Assembly: GCA_029891385.1 (NCBI GenBank)
Contig: CM057227.1
Location: 92,900,818 to 92,964,817 of the forward strand
DNA length: 64,000 bases
From: Erythroxylum novogranatense
Taxonomy: Eukaryota; Streptophyta; Magnoliopsida; Malpighiales; Erythroxylaceae
Direction: 5' to 3'
The notes under the pieces are model-generated. The model saw only the letters and a list, made by a program, of their open reading frames with translations, had not been told where the DNA came from and made no database searches. Both the position numbers and the translations under genes were made by a program. Numbering within the stretch: position 1 is the stretch's first letter; each line of letters starts with the position of its first letter. Of this stretch, positions 24,467 through 35,445 are shown piece after piece.

Positions 24467-24889
24467 AGGTGTAAACGAAATTGGGGAAAATGTCTTAAGG
24501 CATTGAAGCTTCTCCTCTTCCCCTCTACGACGTTCTTGATCTCCTCTCATTGGTGAGGATTTCTTGATTTTCTTTTATGGGTTCTCTTCATTGATGTTAG
24601 TCTAACATGTTATAATGGTTGTTAAAGGTTGGAAGCTTTGACATTGGTAGATCGGAGGAGTTAAACGATTTCTAGGGTTTACGGTGGATTTTGAGAGTTC
24701 ATGGATTGATCGTGATTTGGTAAGTTTTAAGAGCTTTAATGTTGTTATTGATGAATCCCTTTGCATTTATGGCTTTTATTAGAGTAGATTTGAGTGGTTG
24801 GAGTGTATTAATGGTGGTTTTTGGTGAGAGGAACGATCGGAGAAGACAAAGGAGTTCGTCTTCGCCACGACTTGCACGCGAGCCCGACG

Positions 24890-25085
24890 GCGACGAATAT
24901 ATATTAGTTACCATGGCGAAGCTAGCGTGAAGCGCGCATGAAGCGTCATTTAATTTTGACGCATGACGTGCTACCCTCGCCATGGCGCGCCAATTGAATT
25001 GTTCGTCATGACGAGCAATCTTCACGCCATGACAAGCGAGCCTTTTCGCATGCATGGCGAGAGACGCAAGGCATGCGCGAAGGGA
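24890..25085 (+). repeat. GC-rich cluster of CATG-centred palindromes
   Basis: Within AT-rich DNA this stretch has CATG cores about every 18-27 bases. Several sit in perfect palindromes: CGCCATGGCG at 24978-24987, TCGTCATGACGA at 25003-25014, and GCATGC twice near 25048-25076. It looks like a degenerate tandem repeat of roughly 24 bp. Confidence 0.7.
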
Positions 25086-25636
25086 CTGTTCCATTTGGAT
25101 TTGATTTGGTTTATTGGGCATAATTCATGGTATAGACCTCCGATTGAGGCGATTCAGATTTGTTATGAACTAGGAAAGAGGTTTACAATTGAGGATAATT
25201 AGAGGATTGGAATTTAATTTAATTGGTATTGATTTATCGAGATTAGGGTCAATTAGAGTTCATAGTGTGACCTAAATGTCAAATTGAGACTATTGGAGTT
25301 TTGATTGGGATTTGTAATTGAGGTTTTGACCCGATATATAGGAAATGGCTATAGGGGATTCGAATTGAGGAAAATTGACTGGATTTTATGAATGGATCAA
25401 ATAATTGTCGAGCTATTGAACAAAGAGATAGGATTGAGCTTAAAGTACCGAAATTGGGTTTTAGCACCGGAAATCGTGAACATGCATTGTACATCATTTC
25501 ACTGAGACATATGCATTATTGAACTGGTTAATTGAGCAATTAATAATAGAATGTACTCTACTGTTATAGAGGTGCCGTTGGATCTTCGTTCCACGGACAT
25601 TGCTGGGACTTCCAGGCAGTAGCTCGGAAGTTACAG

Positions 25637-26600
25637 GTGAGTAACCTAGTTGGTTTCTCAATTTCCTGACTGCTTACATGCTCTATGTGAAGTACATGCA
25701 AAGATGAATTGTATGACTACTGTATGATTACTGGTATGTATTGGATTGAATTGCATGCTCTTACTGAACTAAATGTGATCGATACATGACATCGACATTG
25801 AATCTGGGCTTTATAGCCATGCACTGTAAATTACTGAATCACTAAATACTGAATTACTGTATGTTTATGAGAGATACACTACTGGACTTTTATAGCCATA
25901 TACTGAGCTACTGAATACTGAATTTACTGTACACTGCATCGCATGCATAAATGCATGATCAGATAAAGGACTGTGACCTAAGTTGCTAATCTCACTGAAA
26001 AGAGCCTAGAGCTCAAACCTTTGATCTTGTCCAGAGCTTTGGGGAGGAATCTCACACAGCGCCCCCACATTTCTTGATGAGCACTTGGGCACAACACTGA
26101 ATAACCGGAAAGAGTCTCATATGCATTATATACATGACTGATTGAGTTGCTAAATTGTGATGATTTCTGAACTGTGTGATGCCATGATTTACTGCAAATT
26201 GTGATGTGATACTGTGAAGTGTGCTAAGCTATTGTAATACTGTTACTGATACCGTATATTGACATAGACTCATCGTATAATCGTTATATAAACCGTTCTA
26301 CGTTATCGTATTATTATTATCATATCAGATATCTTTGTTATATACTACTGTAAACTGTACTATTGTTATTGTAATATTATCGTCATCGCATAATCGTTAT
26401 AGATTACTAAAAGCTGCTCCACACTATTGTATTATTATTACTAATATCAGATCTTGTTGTAAATCGTTATATAATACCGTTAATTGATATTTCTTGTGTT
26501 GTCTTTGACATAATTTACGTAATGCATGATTTCGATGAACCATCGATGATGATTTCTCACCGAGTTCGCAAACTCACCCAACATTGCAATTGTTTTTCAG
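25637..26600 (+). other. Splice-like donor and acceptor pair in LTR-2
   Basis: CAG followed by GTGAGTAACC at 25637, and a pyrimidine-rich TGTTTTTCAG ending at 26600. Both sites have counterparts in LTR-0 (8400 and 8926) and LTR-1. Splicing is inferred, not shown. Confidence 0.4.
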
Positions 26601-28241
26601 AATCGAAGAGTACCCCGCTAGCAAAACGGAGTATGTTGCAGATTCAGTGAAGGTCGAGGTCGGGATCGATTAGTGTCTCGAATTGCATGTCTTTACTTTT
26701 GTACTAAAGTGTTTAATTGTATTTGTAAAATTAACCTCAGTGGCTTTTGAAAATGTGTGTATCCAATTGAATGTGATTGAACGAGTACCAAAGTTTGAGC
26801 ATAGAATTCCGCATATATGTTATAAAAAGTAATGTACCGATTTTCTGAACGAGTGGTTAGCACGCCACCCTCGTGGGTCAAGGGCTCGGACATCACTGTA
26901 GATGTCGGGTTCGGGTCTCGCGGGAGTGAGGTGTTACACATTTTGACTTAACACCTGTCACTCACATATACAGAATACTAACTCGTAGGCTCAGTCATAA
27001 CAGAATACTGATCCATAGGGCTCAGTCACATCACATAATCACGGAGCATAGCTCTACGTGGAAGCGCTTCGTACAAGCGACTCAAGTCATAACGTCTTTA
27101 TATTTCATGCATTCATGCCATAGAATGCATCACACATATTGCATGCTCTTATCTAATCACAGACACTTATCATCGGACCGTGGTCCGGCATTCAACCTTA
27201 AGTTGAGAATCACATCTCATTTACATGCAATGTCACATTCGAAACACATGTAGCTTATTTCATTCAGATGCACATAACACTCCAATATCTCATACAAATA
27301 TCACAGTCATCGGACCTCCTGTCCAGGTCCCACATAAACATAACACATTCATAAAATCATCCAGAAGGCACGTAATACAGAATTTTAGATAACAAACAAT
27401 AAAGGGAGACCATCTAGATCTACTCACAGTACGCTCCAAAATAGCATTAGCTTCCCAATTCTGGAATGCCTGTATGCGGACACTTGACCTGCACAACCTA
27501 TTTATGAAAGACACTCATTGTACACTCATCAATAATTGTACAAATGTATCAATGGACAATGTACAATTCATGCTCAACGACAATCCCGGGTATATGTTCT
27601 AATATACATTTTATGCTCATTCTCATTTCATAATTCATATATGTTTCATACACTTCATTGGTACATGATCATTCTAAATTGTTCTTTCAATCTTTACCCT
27701 TTTTATAAGTCTAGCTTATTCATAAGCTTACACTTCAAGAACATTTGGTTACTCTATATCATAACTTAAGTTCTCGTCATCTCTTTTCTATCCTCATATG
27801 ATGTCAAAATATCTCACTCCCATTCATGGTTTAGCACTTCATACTTAAAAATACACTTAGATAGGATTCTTTTAGTTTCCTAAGACAAACCAATCTCATT
27901 CAATAGGAATCCACTTTCAGATCCCACAATGCATAATCACTGAAATAGATTCTAGCATATTTAAACCCAAGCATTTTTTTAAACTCCTTAAACTAGAATC
28001 CTTCCAAAATTCCAAAGATTCAAAAAGATCATACCTTGATTCTTCAACAAATGAAGAGATCTTTAGCTCAAATCGAAACTTTTTTCTTCCTCTTACTTTT
28101 TCTCTTCTTGAACAACTTCAAAATCTCTCTTGAAGAACAAAGGAATTAAAACCCTAGCTTGTTTTCCCTTCCTTTTCTCTTATCTCTTTTCTAATCCACT
28201 CATTTTGCTTCTCTAGAATCTTCTCATTCACGTTTTTCCCT

Positions 28242-28249
28242 TATTTATA
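28242..28249 (-). promoter_or_regulatory. TATA box of LTR-1
   Basis: TATAAATA on the minus strand (GCTTATAAATAAGGG), in the U3/R position of a minus-oriented LTR and followed downstream by a pyrimidine/purine-rich leader. It supports the orientation of the LTR. Confidence 0.5.
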
Positions 28250-28974
28250 AGCAACACAACACTTCTTCTTCCATTTATGTCCTTAATGAGTGAGAATTGT
28301 CCCATTTATCCTTCCTTATTGGCTTATGTTCTTTTAAACTTAAGTGTCTTGCCAAAAGTACCCTTGAACATTCTGACATAACACTTTCTTCTAGAAAATA
28401 TCCTCCATTGTCTTAAGTTTCTAATGCCACCGAAATCATTCAATTTGGTTTCGTGATTCAAAAGATATACTTCAAACATTTTTAGACAGCTCTTGTTCAA
28501 AACAGTATGTTATTTTCAACTTCCATCCAAAACTTGAAAGTCTTAGGAACTAAATCACAATTCACTTCCTTCAGATACTTTATATATCTATGTCTCTAGT
28601 TTACCCTGAATTAGAAATCATCTCATTTGGATTTCTACATATCAAGATATCATCAAAACACTGAAGTATGTTCAATGGGATAACACCAGTTCATATCCTT
28701 TAGGATCACACTCACTGTACCCATCCTACCTTTTCCACCCAATTTTTCTTACTTAAGAATCCAATGGTTCAAGAATCAAGTCATTTGGATGTCTAGAGAA
28801 GAAGTTATGGCCAAAAGAATCTAACATGTTCATCTCTTTACTTGTATTGTACGTACCTTGGTACAATTTCCATAACTATCACTACCAATGTCGGATTAAC
28901 TTTGTTTTTAGACTATTGGAAAGAGGACTTCTATATCTACAATGTTCATGAAGGCTTTAAAGGCCAATTCTATA

Positions 28975-29192
28975 GTCTACCCTCTGTATCGTCTCACTTT
29001 TGTATCGTCTCACTTTCTTTTGTCTCATTTTCTTCTGTCTCATTTCTATCGTTCACTTTTCCATCTTTCACTTTTTTATCGTCTACTTTCTTTCGTCTAC
29101 TTTTTATCGTCTACTTTCTTCCATCTGGTTTTTATCGTCTACTTTTTTTCCGTCTGCTTTTATCGTTTATTTTTTTCCGTCTGCTTTTTATT
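28975..29192 (-). repeat. Degenerate ~14-bp tandem array in LTR-1
   Basis: About fifteen imperfect copies of TTTATCGTCTACTTT-like units on the plus strand. The related LTR fragment at 9303-10130 lacks the array at the equivalent place, so it is a local expansion in this copy. Confidence 0.8.
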
Positions 29193-29504
29193 TAGTCAAC
29201 ATTGTCCAGATCACTACCAAATCTTGTTTCTAAATCTTTCCTTATCACAACTCATACCAAGATCACTCTTTCTACTCCTTCTACTCTTCACTTTCAATAA
29301 CATCACATTTAAAAACATTCCTACCCGGAAATTGTCAATGAATGCATGTACACTTATTTTTGTGCCAAGATTCAATATTCATGTGCATATATACTAACAT
29401 TATGCATGAGCAAGAAAATGCATTTCCTTAATTTCTCTTTGAGCTTACATGTGTTTAATTTTTAGGTCCTAACCCTTAGTATGGGGGCGGGATGTTAGAA
29501 AGTT

Positions 29505-32500
29505 ACTCTTTGGCTTTTAAATTCATGAATCTAATTTGTGATAGTCGCATTAAGTATATGGTGACTATTTACTGGGGCATCTGATCAAGGTACTTCCATA
29601 ATGCAGGGGTTCATATCTAGGATAAAGCCAAATAAAGGGAAGGAAAAACTGATGGTTCATAGTAATAAAGAAGTGGAAGTAATATCTATAGGGGATGTAT
29701 GTACTAAACTTTGTTATAAGGTTCATTTGAGATTTACACGACACATTTTATATGTGATCTTTTAATCACTTTTGGACAAAAAGGGTTAATGTTGTGTATT
29801 TCATGCGTCTATTGTACAGTTGATGTTTAATGCAAAACATAATGGTACAACTAGCTTTTCATATGGTTTGTATAGAATGTGTCTTACCTCGAATTAGATA
29901 TATGCTTCTTCGTATCGTGCTAAACAAGTTATGAAATGAAGGACCCTGATGAATGAGAAATTATACATGGCGTGGCATAAAAGTTTAAGCCACATTTCCA
30001 GAACTAGGGTTAAGAGATTGATCAAGGAAAGCATTTCTCAATTCTAGATTATGATGATCTAGGAACATGTGTTGGCAGTTGCAGGGGTAAGTTGACTAAT
30101 AAGGATATTAAGGTCAACTCATGCTTTTGACTTATTAAGTCTGATACATACGAATATCGTAGACCTTATACAGTTGCATTATGCAATTCTAAATGTATTT
30201 TGACATTTGTTGATGATTATTTCCATTACAGTTATGTGTTCTTGCTTAGATTGAAGGTTGAGAACCAATTGGAAAAATTCATCAAGATAGTCATATTTGA
30301 TCATGGAGGAAAATATTATGGAAAACATGGTGGTTCAGGACTTTAAAAGGTCCATTTGCCAGATATTTAGAATCAATTGGAATAGTGACTTAATACATTA
30401 TGCCGAACAGTTTTGAGCAAAATGGTGTGTTTCTAAAAGGCATAATTGCACCCTAAAGGACTTAAAGAAGTCAATGCAGAATAAAACTAGTCTACCTAAT
30501 TATCTAAAAGCTTAAAAACCTAACCTTGAACACATTCGTGTATGGGGATGCCCTACTGAAGTATTATAATCTTTATAAAGAAGGATTGCATGCTCGTTCC
30601 CTTCATTGCTATTTAGTAAGATATCTCGACCACATTAAGGTTACAGCTTTTACTACAGAGAAAGAGGGACCGAAATGGTGGACTCACAAATAACTAAGTT
30701 TCTAAAATAAAATGTCTATGATGACGGTTGGCCTATTGACCCTTCGAATGATCGCAAGGTGGATACTATAGTTATCATATACTCACTACTTATATACTTA
30801 GATATGGTGGATCTAGGTCTTTATACTATGCCTGTACAGGAACCTGAACCCATACTTGTATACCCAAAGGTTCCTAGGGGTACAAGATCTACTACAGTTA
30901 AGTAAATCCACTAAAGTGAAACGACCTTCTATCCCATCTGATTACATAGTCTATCAGGTGTACAGAACTATGTTATTAGACATGTTGCGGATACAGTTAC
31001 TTTATAGAAGCTATTTTTGGACCCAATGCAGATGTGTAATGGGATGCAATGAATAATGAGATGCAAGCCACAAAGCATAGTAAGGTCTGGGAGCTAGTTG
31101 ATTTGCAGTGGAACTGCAAACTCATCAGTTGTAAGTGAAGTTTTTAAACCTAAAGGATTTTAGGATAAAGTTCAGCAATTTATAGGCTCACTCAGTTGCC
31201 TAATGGTTCACTCAGAGAGAAAGGTTAACTTTATGTTACCTTTTCTCTCATATCCTCGAAGGATACATTTTGATTGATTAAGGCAATTGTAGTCATGATG
31301 ATATAGAGTTACATCATATGACTATCAAGACTGCTTTCCTAAATAAAGACCTTTATGAAGTAGTCTATATGGTACAAATTGAAGGATTTCAGGATCCAGT
31401 TTGAATCAACAAGGTTTGCGAGTTATACGCATCAATATGATTTACATCAAACCTTCCGAAAATGATACCTTATATTTAATGAGGTTGTGGCCTCTTTCAG
31501 CTTTATATAAAATAAAGTTAAACGATGCTTGTACTATGAGGTCAAGGGGAGCAAAGTTATCTTCCTATTATTGTATGTGGATGATATATTGCTCACTCCA
31601 AATTACTTGACCATGTTATATGAAGTTAACCAACTTTTGGTTAAGAACTTTGACGTGAAGGACCTTACTGTAGTATTTTCTATCCTAAATATTCAGGTTC
31701 ACTAGGATAGATCTCAATACTCATCAGACCTCTCATATAATGTAGTTTAGCGAGTGTTGAGATACTAAAGGCAAAACAAGGATTATATGTTGACATATAG
31801 AAAAGTCAACAGACTAAACCTCATAGGGAATTCAGATTCAGATTTTACCTATATGTCCGGATGATCGAAATTCCTCTTAAGGTTATAGTTTAACGTTTGT
31901 AGTGGTACAATGTCATGGAAATGTGTTAAGAAGAAACAAGTAACTTCCTCAACTATGCATATAGAGTGCATGTTATGGGGCTACTTCACAAATGGTTTAG
32001 CTTAGAAACTTGATTTCTGAGTTTTTTGTGGTTGATTCAGTGGCAAGACCCATTTGATTGTATTGTGGTAATCTTCTTGTCTTGTTCTTTAATAACAACA
32101 AAGAATATCACAAGGTCTTAGCATTTATAAGTCAATTATCTGGTCATAAAGGTGTTGATATGAAAAGGTGACATTAAGGTTTGGAGCATTTAAAGACTAA
32201 GGAATTGTAAGTCGATCTTTTAATTAAAGGACTTCTCCCACTTGTGTTTGTGATGCAAGTATATATTATGGGTGTTTTGACATCCTTAGACACTATTATT
32301 AGTGGATCGGTATGTTTGCTCTATGTACATTTGTACATTTTGATATATTATCACAATATGATAGTTCATCAATAAATATGTTCATCATTTATCTTCAATA
32401 ATACGTGTTATCATACATTGCCATAATACATATGAAAGTCTTAAGATTTATGTCTATCTTAAGCATGTAAAGGTCGTTGGGCATATATACAGATTGACCT

Positions 32501-33013
32501 TTTGCCAATGTCATTTAGACGCATACAGTTTTAGTAAGAGTATCTATGAATTTGACATGACATAAGGGGATAAAAATTTTTAATCCCATAAAGGTGTTCT
32601 CTAATGCAGTTTAGCATTAAGTTGGAGAACATAAAGGTTTTCTATAATGCTATTTAGCATTCAATGAGAGAAAATAGGATTTCTCTAATGCAGTTTAACA
32701 TATGTGGTTTAACATAACGTTGGAGAGATCGAGTCCTACAAATGAAAATGATATAATTTAAATCATAAAAGTATCATCCTAGTTTTCCACACTCCATTTT
32801 CCTATTCATGATAGTGAGGTATTAGGTATACGTGATTGTATTGGATCTGCATCGCACATGACACATGCATTTTATATTGATACTTTTCAGTATCGAAAGC
32901 CTTATAAGACAAAATAATGGGCTTTAACTTAGTTGACTTATTCAGTAGCATGGCTTAACCAAGTTTTCAAACTATTTTTAAACTAGAGTCCAAACTGCAA
33001 TTAATACTTGTCC
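29505..33013 (+). pseudogene. Plus-strand copia element: pol remnant
   Basis: This continues the copia element cut at 10604. Near 29540-29700 a protease trace is seen (CDSRIKYMV, then EVEVISIGDV). Integrase traces follow near 30180-30290 (LTFVDDYFHYSYVFLLRL). Reverse transcriptase traces are IKTAFLNKDLYE near 31325-31370 and VIFLLLYVDDILL near 31545-31600, with YVDD at 31574-31585. RNase H traces lie near 32090-32250. Frames shift and stop every few dozen codons, and no open frame exceeds about 70 codons. It is the oldest element of the nested stack, consistent with its heavy decay. Confidence 0.75.
32590..32725 (+). repeat. Three ~45-bp hairpin-forming repeats
   Basis: Three imperfect direct copies lie near 32593, 32637 and 32680. 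The first holds TTCTCTAATGC...GCATTAAGTTGGAGAA, whose halves can pair. They sit between the pol remnant and the polypurine tract of the plus-strand copia element. Confidence 0.7.
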
Positions 33014-33024
33014 AAAAGGGAGAA
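33014..33024 (+). promoter_or_regulatory. Polypurine tract of the plus-strand copia element
   Basis: AAAAGGGAGAA directly before TGTTGGACAATTTTG, the typical border of a copia 3' LTR. Confidence 0.75.
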
Positions 33025-33560
33025 TGTTGGACAATTTTGTCCTTTCCCATAAAGTTGGAAAACTATTAATTGCACTTTTTAGTTTTTAAATAAATTATCA
33101 GTTAAGTTATGTAATTTGATCTAGATAAAGATAATAAAGTGGCCCAATAATTGATCTAGATTAATGGGTCAAAGTTCGGGTGGAAAATGAATCCTAATTA
33201 GTGTGGACAAGACCCATATCGACATTGTGATGGGGAAGCCCAATATAGAAGCTATATATAAAGGTTAAGGACTTCTACAGTTGCTCATATCAATCATAAC
33301 CATCTAGAATCTCTAACCTATTTAGAAAGTTTACGTTTTGAGAAAACTATAGAAAGACCTAAACCTCGTGTTGGGAAGCACTTTCTATAAAGGTCTTAGG
33401 AGATTCGTGATTGTTTGGAGCTCAGAAACGGGATCAAAATAAGAAAGGGAACCGAAATCAGGCATTCCGCATTACCTTCATTTTTAATCCTTTTATGTAT
33501 GATACTAGGTACATAATAAGGTCTATACTACGTATTACACATAGTCAACCATACTCTTGA
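33025..33560 (+). repeat. 3' LTR of the plus-strand copia element
   Basis: It begins TGTTGGACAATTTTGTCC after the polypurine tract and carries a TATA sequence (CTATATATAAAGG near 33252-33264). The right border cannot be fixed because the 5' LTR is missing; about 33560 is an estimate. Confidence 0.55.
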
Positions 33561-33875
33561 TCAAGATGTAGACTTTCCTTCCTATGCAAGAGTTTCGAAG
33601 AGTAATAAGATGGACAAGGCCCAATTTTGGAATTCTTGTGTAAGCTAATTAAGTTTCAGCTCACCTATCTTTAAGGAAGGCTCTTCTTAAGTTTAAGTAG
33701 GAAATTGTTACTAACAGGCATCTTGATCCACAAATAATTTCATCTTTTTTTTAGTAAATATAAGGATAGCTTCTTTGTTGGAGTACGTTTGCATAAGGAC
33801 ACGGTAGCTTGTTTAAATGACTTCTTTTCTATTTCCCTAGCCAAGATGAAAGTCAATCGGGCTCAATTCGAGCTA
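33561..33875. other. Unassigned AT-rich sequence
   Basis: No open frame, repeat or motif that I recognise. It may be flanking DNA of the copia element. Confidence 0.4.
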
Positions 33876-34700
33876 CCGAGACCATCTTTAACCATTACAC
33901 TAAAATTTTACACCAAATTTAGTGTAAAAAAGTATATTCTATGAAACTTTTTATACCAAATTTTTTCTACTCGAACCACTCTACACCAAATTTTGTGACC
34001 AAGTATCTTCAAAGAATATTCCACAATAATTTAGTTATGATCTAAATTAATTTATACTTATACAATAATTTTTATTTATTTATTTATTTATTTATTTATT
34101 TTATAAAATTAAAATAAAATTATTATTATTAAATAATATATACTTTATAATAAATTAATATTATTTAACATATAAAATTAATTGCAACAACAAATTAATA
34201 ACATATACGTACTACAATATTTTATTTTTAAATCAATATTGTGGTTTATTTTACTTTTAAGTTTATGTACCTTTTATTTTAAATTTAATTTTATTCTTAA
34301 AATATTTTATTAATGAATTTATAACACTTATAAATAAGAATTAAAATAAATATTAAAATAATTTAATATTATATTTAATATTAGTATCATTCTAAAGGTC
34401 TCAACAAGATCTTTGTAATGATATATTTTGTGTAAAATAATATATATTTTAAATTTAATTACTTAATAAATTATGCAAATAGATCAAAATATGAGAAAAA
34501 CATAAAAGAAATATGTAAATAAGTAAAGGTCAAAAATGTCATTTTACAATTTTTTAGTGCATGAATAGTAAAACATCATATTTGGTGTGTTACAATTCAT
34601 TACATTATTTTGGTGTTATTAGGAATCCAATTTTAATGTCTTGCTTGGAGTGAATTCAACACACCAAAACACCAAATTTGGGGTGTTGGTTGGAGATGGC
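33876..34700. mobile_element. Candidate MITE-like element
   Basis: The ends are imperfect inverted repeats: the left reads CCATCTTTAACCATTACAC and the reverse complement of the right reads CCATCTCCAACCAACACC, each followed by an AAATTT...GGTGT-like block. The interior is very AT-rich, with a (TTTA)n run near 34069-34104 and no open frame. A clean target duplication is not evident, so the superfamily is not assigned. Confidence 0.5.
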
Positions 34701-35129
34701 TCAAATGGAGCATGAGCACCTATGCTACGCTATTGCCGAGCATTGGAGTAAATTAAGCAATCAGCTATATGTCATTAGATGAGGAAATTAGAGGGTGATA
34801 AGAGGTTGACAGTGTTAGAAGATATTTTTGTAGCCAAAACTCAAATATATTCTAGCTATCAAATATGTTTTCTAATTTTTGTAAGAAAAAAAGGTTGACT
34901 ATGAATATATTTTTGTAACTAAAAGAAGAAGAATAAAAAATAGCATAAATGACGTTGCTTTCCCTACTTAAGCTTCATTTTTTTTCAGATTTATAACCTA
35001 ATCAAAGATTTCTCGTCTTGCTTTCCTTCTTCTGTCGTTTGTTCCAATAAATTCCTTTTCTATCTTTATCATTTCTCTTTTTCATTTTCCTCTTCATTAT
35101 TCGTGTTCTAGCTACCTGCTTCTATCTGT
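34701..35129. other. Unassigned sequence beside the PDV1-like fragment
   Basis: No coding region was recognised. It may hold host sequence upstream of the exon cut by the gypsy insertion at 35135. Confidence 0.35.
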
Positions 35130-35134
35130 GTGTT

Positions 35135-35419
35135 TGACTTGGAACGTGCTGCGGATGATTTTCAAGAGTGGCCTGCGCACCAAAAATCCAAATGAAAGAG
35201 TTTACAAATTTGATGGGCTTTAAAAAGTCAATTGTTTTTCTTAGTCAAACTCTATTGTTTTAGTTATTTGCGTTTTAGGGTTTGGGACCTATTTAAACTC
35301 TTTTTTTGCATTATTTTGGCAGAGGCTATTTTGAATAAACTTCATATTTGGGGATTCTCTCAATTGAATTTTAGGTTTCGGATTGAAACTTGTGTGTTTA
35401 CGCTTTACTTGCTACGTCA
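35135..35419 (+). repeat. 5' LTR of the CRM-like element
   Basis: TGACTTGGAACGTGC...GCTACGTCA. It aligns along its full length with 39656-39939. TATTTAAACTC near 35290 is a possible TATA region. Confidence 0.9.
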
Positions 35420-35421
35420 GT

Positions 35422-35433
35422 TGGTATCAGAGC
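35422..35433 (+). promoter_or_regulatory. Primer-binding site of the CRM-like element
   Basis: TGGTATCAGAGC two bases after the LTR, complementary to initiator tRNA-Met. Confidence 0.9.
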
Positions 35434-35445
35434 TGGTTGATTCTG

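Larger units (their letters stand above)
23962..26938 (+). mobile_element. Solo Tekay-type LTR (LTR-2)
   Basis: A 2977-bp block starting TGTAATATCCCG and ending GGTGTTACA, with the target duplication CATTT on both sides (23957-23961, 26939-26943). A TATA sequence at 24457-24466 followed by a leader fits plus orientation. No internal element sequence is attached, so it is a solo LTR. It carries a GC-rich palindrome cluster (24890-25085), degenerate ACTGAATACTG-like repeats (about 25760-25950), AT-rich repeats around 26270-26490, and splice-like sites. It is inserted in the 5' LTR of copia 2, ten bases from that LTR's end. Confidence 0.9.
11190..26953 (-). mobile_element. Sirevirus-like Ty1/copia element (copia 2)
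   Basis: A complete element by structure. It starts TGAAGTAAATC and ends GACTTAACA, flanked by the target duplication CCTGT (11185-11189 and 26954-26958). The 3' LTR is at 11190-12217; the 5' LTR begins at 19777 and is expanded by two later insertions to end at 26953. Minus-strand order is 5' LTR, primer-binding site, gag, protease, integrase, reverse transcriptase, RNase H, an extra ORF, polypurine tract, 3' LTR. The extra ORF after pol and the gag type point to the Sirevirus (SIRE/Maximus) lineage. Single in-frame stops and lost catalytic residues show it is inactive. Confidence 0.9.
19777..26953 (-). repeat. 5' LTR of copia 2, split by two insertions
   Basis: The LTR itself occupies 19777-20429, 23546-23961 and 26944-26953. 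It aligns with the 3' LTR at 11190-12217 across both breaks. The first break holds the element at 20430-23540, the second the solo LTR at 23962-26938. Each break is marked by its own 5-bp duplication, so the order of events is clear. Confidence 0.9.
10997..27427 (-). other. Splice-like donor and acceptor pair in LTR-1
   Basis: On the minus strand GTGAGT begins at 27427 and TTTTTCAG ends at 10997, in the same LTR positions as equivalent sites in LTR-0 and LTR-2. The nested 15.8-kb element now lies between them. Whether this was ever a spliced intron is inference. Confidence 0.4.
10605..29499 (-). mobile_element. Solo Tekay-type LTR (LTR-1), split by nested insertion
   Basis: The LTR consists of 10605-11189 and 26959-29499 (about 3.1 kb once the nested element is removed). 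On the plus strand it starts TGTAGCACCCCACTCCCG and ends GGGCGGGATGTTAGA, nearly inverted ends; the final TTACA has become TTAGA. It is flanked by the 5-bp duplication AAGTT (10600-10604 and 29500-29504), and no internal gypsy coding sequence is attached. A solo LTR left by LTR-LTR recombination is the simplest reading. It lies in the gag/pol region of the plus-strand copia element. Confidence 0.85.

Noticed and set aside
24699..25121. 140-codon ORF on the minus strand with alanine/arginine/histidine-rich sequence
   Set aside because: Falls on the CATG palindrome cluster of LTR-2, where both strands are open; no recognisable domain.
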